Translations under genes and position numbers: made by a program
Assembly: GCA_937983305.1 (NCBI GenBank)
Contig: CALKAJ010000338.1
Location: 1-16,057, forward strand
DNA length: 16,057 nt
Reading direction: 5' to 3'
Origin: an uncultured Ignavibacteriota bacterium
GTDB lineage: Bacteria; Bacteroidota; Ignavibacteria; Tepidaquicellales; Tepidaquicellaceae
In this document: piece after piece, positions 13,850 to 16,057 of the stretch
Position numbering within the stretch: the stretch's first letter is position 1
Layout of the letters: the number at the start of each line of letters is the position of its first letter
Notes under the pieces: model-generated
The model's input: the letters and a program-made list of their open reading frames with translations, nothing else
What the model was told of the DNA's origin: nothing
The model's database searches: none

Positions 13850-15244
13850 ATGCGAAGGAAGTTACTTTTAATTTTAATTGTTGTAATTTTATTTTCATCG
13901 GAATCTTACTCTCAATTTGTTTATAGCGTAAGAAGTCTCGGTATGGGGAAAACAGGAGTTTCCAATATGTTTTCACTTGATGCTTTTAATAATAATCCAG
14001 CAAACCTAACCCGCGAAAGAGTTGGAGAGAATAGCAGAATCTATATAGGACTTCCAACCTTAGGTTATTCAATGTCAAGCAGGTTTTTTTCGGTTGATTT
14101 CTATAATAATTATTTTACCGGCGGCAATGAAAGGGTGCTTTCCGAAGATGAAAAATTTGAACTGGTAAGGTCAGCTTCTGATAATCCCTCAACTTTCAAC
14201 GGATTTATTAGCTGGGGCTCGGCTTTGTGGCATACAAAAGCAGGAACTTTCGGTATTTCATTCGACGATAAAATTGGCGGAAACTTTATACCAAGCAAAG
14301 ATTTTATGGAACTTACGGTTTATGGAAATGAAAGAAACAGACTATACGATTTGTCGGAATCGGATTTCGGATTTTCGTGGATAAGACAGCTTAATATCTC
14401 ATATTCAAACAGAATCAAAAGTTCCAATAAAAAAGAATACGGTGATTTTTTCTATGGGTTTTCCGTGAAACCTCAAATGGGATTTTATTACGGGCAGATT
14501 TTAAATAACAATTATACATTCTATACGGACAGCGTTAATGTATTAAGCGGAACGGGCGGTGCTGAAATTCTCACATCGGCAGTTATGAATGATAAAGATA
14601 AGAAACTCAGAGCAAGCTGGACACCTGCCGGATGGGGACTCGGATTTGATTTAGGCGGCAGTATAAAAGTTAAAAATTTTCTTGGTATGGGCTCTTTTGA
14701 TTTTGGATTGAGTGTGATTGATATAGGTTTTGTAAAGTGGACAGAAAATTCTTTCAGAACAATTCTCGACGGAAATTATTTTATCACTAATTTATATAAC
14801 AGAGAACAACTTGACTCTCTTGAAACCATAATCGAGGGAAAAAGAACTTACGAAGAATTTACGACGATGCTGCCAACGCACGCCAGACTTGGATTCACAT
14901 ACAGATTGTGTTTGCATAAAGTTGGTGATAATCGTCCCGTTGATGACAGACTTGAGTTTATGAATTTCTCTTTGGAATACATTCAGGGCTTTACAAATAA
15001 AAGCGGTGGAACAACAAAGCCGATTCTCGCAACCGGTGTTGAGCTTGTAATTGGAAAAGTTTTTTGTCCGAGATTGGGTGTGACTGTTGGAGGAAGAGAG
15101 AAACTAATTTTTTCGGGAGGGCTTGGCATTGATACGGGTCCCGTAGTCTTTGACATTGCCACATCGCATGTCCAGAGCGTGGTTTATCCCAAGAGTTCCG
15201 GTGGATTTTCAGCCGCAGCTTCCATCAAAATCAGAATTAAATAA
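13850..15244 (+). CDS. Outer-membrane beta-barrel protein, DUF5723/PorV-like
   Basis: A 464-residue exported protein predicted to be a long outer-membrane barrel. The signal peptide runs to about residue 21 (hydrophobic stretch, then SYS-Q). The N-terminus RSLGMGKTGVSNMFSLDAFN and the following NNPANL matches the 'lgMGgagvA..d..a...NPA.L' motif shared by the FadL/PorV superfamily and DUF5723 barrels. Further along, GWGLGFDLGGSIKVK and FGLSVIDIGFVKWTENSF are features I associate with DUF5723 proteins. The chain ends in regular amphipathic strands (AAASIKIRIK) rather than an aromatic residue. It lies 11 bases after the large lipoprotein gene, which suggests a shared function. PorV-type proteins serve type IX secretion in Bacteroidota, but no other such gene is here, so that role is not claimed. 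It converges on the propeller gene with 10 bases between stops and no terminator visible. Confidence 0.8.
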   Translation: MRRKLLLILIVVILFSSESYSQFVYSVRSLGMGKTGVSNMFSLDAFNNNPANLTRERVGENSRIYIGLPTLGYSMSSRFFSVDFYNNYFTGGNERVLSEDEKFELVRSASDNPSTFNGFISWGSALWHTKAGTFGISFDDKIGGNFIPSKDFMELTVYGNERNRLYDLSESDFGFSWIRQLNISYSNRIKSSNKKEYGDFFYGFSVKPQMGFYYGQILNNNYTFYTDSVNVLSGTGGAEILTSAVMNDKDKKLRASWTPAGWGLGFDLGGSIKVKNFLGMGSFDFGLSVIDIGFVKWTENSFRTILDGNYFITNLYNREQLDSLETIIEGKRTYEEFTTMLPTHARLGFTYRLCLHKVGDNRPVDDRLEFMNFSLEYIQGFTNKSGGTTKPILATGVELVIGKVFCPRLGVTVGGREKLIFSGGLGIDTGPVVFDIATSHVQSVVYPKSSGGFSAAASIKIRIK

Positions 15245-15254
15245 AATTCCTTTT

Positions 15255-16057
15255 TTAAAACCTCAAGATTAATAATCCGTTTGTACCGTGTGCAGTCAGT
15301 ACTTTTCCTTTAAAGTATTGAATACTTTTGCACTCTCCGCCCGGCTCAAAATAACCGAACGCCTCAGGGTAAACCGGATTAAACAAATTAAAAACTTCCG
15401 TTCCCGCATTGCCCTCTGCTGTAAATAAAAAATTCGGAGAATGGTCAACCGCTTTCACGGATGTATATGTATTTGTAGATGTCATATAAAACGGCTGTGC
15501 AGGATTCGAAACGTTTAAAACCGTTACTCCGGCATTTCCGTCAGCGACATACATTAAATCATCTGCAACCTTAATATCATAACATGCACCCGGAGTTGAA
15601 AAAGTCGAATATCTGAAAGGTGAAGATGGATTTCCAACATCCACTATCTCAATTTCCGTAACCGATTCAACAAAATATGCAATACTGCCAACCACTTCAA
15701 TTCTCTTGATAGAATTTGCAGGGGAATATGTTGAAAGCTCCGGAATCTCTCCCGGAAGATTATTCAAATCAAAAATCTTAAACGCAGTTCCACCAAATGA
15801 TGCATAGAGTTTTCTGTTTTTAGAAACGGCAGATGTAACTCCGCCCGAATAAGAAATCAATGTATCTAAAGAAGGAGCACCCGGATTTGAAATATCCAGA
15901 ACATAAAGTCCGTTTACAATATCAGAAATGAATGCGTAGGTGCTTCCATTTACGGTATCGTGATAAACTTCTTTAACATAACCAAAAGTTTGATAATTAT
16001 ATACTATTGCGGGCGATTCCGGATTTGTAATGTTAATAATCTGCAATCCATTGGCTC
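15255..16057 (-). CDS. LVIVD-repeat beta-propeller protein, 5'-partial
   Basis: The C-terminal 267 or so residues of a larger, probably surface or secreted protein whose N-terminus lies beyond the window. The frame is open to the right edge (A-N-G-L-Q-I-I-N), so the TTG at 16046 is not the start. It consists of at least six repeats of about 42 residues, each opening with G-(L/V)-x-(I/V)-(L/I/F)-(D/N)-(I/V/L)-x-N-P-x-x-P: GLYVLDISNPGAP, EIEIVDVGNPSSP, GVTVLNVSNPAQP and GTEVFNLFNPVYP are clear. The chain ends with the half-repeat GLLILRF, which probably closes the propeller by pairing with the first blade. There is no catalytic motif, and a binding or adhesion role is inferred. No C-terminal sorting domain follows, unlike many type IX-secreted proteins. 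Confidence 0.88.
   Translation of the reverse strand, partial: ANGLQIINITNPESPAIVYNYQTFGYVKEVYHDTVNGSTYAFISDIVNGLYVLDISNPGAPSLDTLISYSGGVTSAVSKNRKLYASFGGTAFKIFDLNNLPGEIPELSTYSPANSIKRIEVVGSIAYFVESVTEIEIVDVGNPSSPFRYSTFSTPGACYDIKVADDLMYVADGNAGVTVLNVSNPAQPFYMTSTNTYTSVKAVDHSPNFLFTAEGNAGTEVFNLFNPVYPEAFGYFEPGGECKSIQYFKGKVLTAHGTNGLLILRF

Noticed and set aside
15245..15254. Possible bidirectional terminator between the DUF5723-like gene and the propeller gene
   Set aside because: Only 10 T/A-rich bases separate the stops and no stem can be drawn.
15255..16057. Repeats in the propeller gene as a DNA-level tandem repeat or CRISPR-like array
   Set aside because: The roughly 42-residue periodicity is at the protein level only; the bases of the copies differ, as expected for LVIVD propeller blades.

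Overview
This is a 16 kb stretch of an AT-rich chromosome, most likely from the Bacteroidota/Ignavibacteriota/Chlorobiota group. Four observations point there. No start codon is preceded by a recognisable Shine-Dalgarno sequence; leaders are A/T-rich instead. Exported proteins with A-Q type signal-peptidase sites and SPII lipoproteins are plentiful. There is a PorV/DUF5723-like outer-membrane barrel and an LVIVD-type beta-propeller. The ribonucleotide reductase is the long B12-dependent NrdJ. The exact genus cannot be read from the sequence. No mobile element, CRISPR array, prophage or intein is visible.

Region 1 (1-5718, + strand) is DNA precursor supply and repair: a 5'-truncated nrdJ, a small GT32-like glycosyltransferase, recA, a strong intrinsic terminator, and recX starting 2 bases after it. 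Gaps of 9 and 15 bases suggest nrdJ, the glycosyltransferase and recA are co-transcribed. The hairpin before recX suggests RecX is made by read-through, as in the E. coli recA-recX pair.

Region 2 (5719-8991, - strand) holds four envelope or secreted functions: a fatty-acid 2-hydroxylase-like membrane di-iron enzyme, a small secreted DUF4189-like protein with two internal repeats, a porin-like barrel, and a secreted succinylglutamate desuccinylase/aspartoacylase-like metalloprotein. The first gene abuts recX stop to stop with no bases between. The two small genes have leaders with potential hairpins and an identical 10-mer just before the ATG.

Region 3 (8992-10190, + strand) begins with an AT-palindrome-rich divergent intergenic region. 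It is followed by a secreted calcineurin-like metallophosphoesterase with its own terminator and a complete tRNA-Ser(GGA).

Region 4 (10256-15244, + strand) is an envelope cluster: a beta-propeller-like lipoprotein (TTG start), a small lipoprotein, and a large lipoprotein (probably GTG start) followed 11 bases later by an outer-membrane barrel. The last two probably form a two-gene unit. Region 5 (15255 to the end, - strand) is the C-terminal part of an LVIVD-repeat beta-propeller that runs off the window.

Most of the window is ordinary core and envelope gene content. The strongest second-look items are the terminator that separates recA from recX, the structured leader of the DUF4189-like gene, and the uncharacterised lipoprotein/outer-membrane barrel pair. 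No convincing new defence or mobile system was found.
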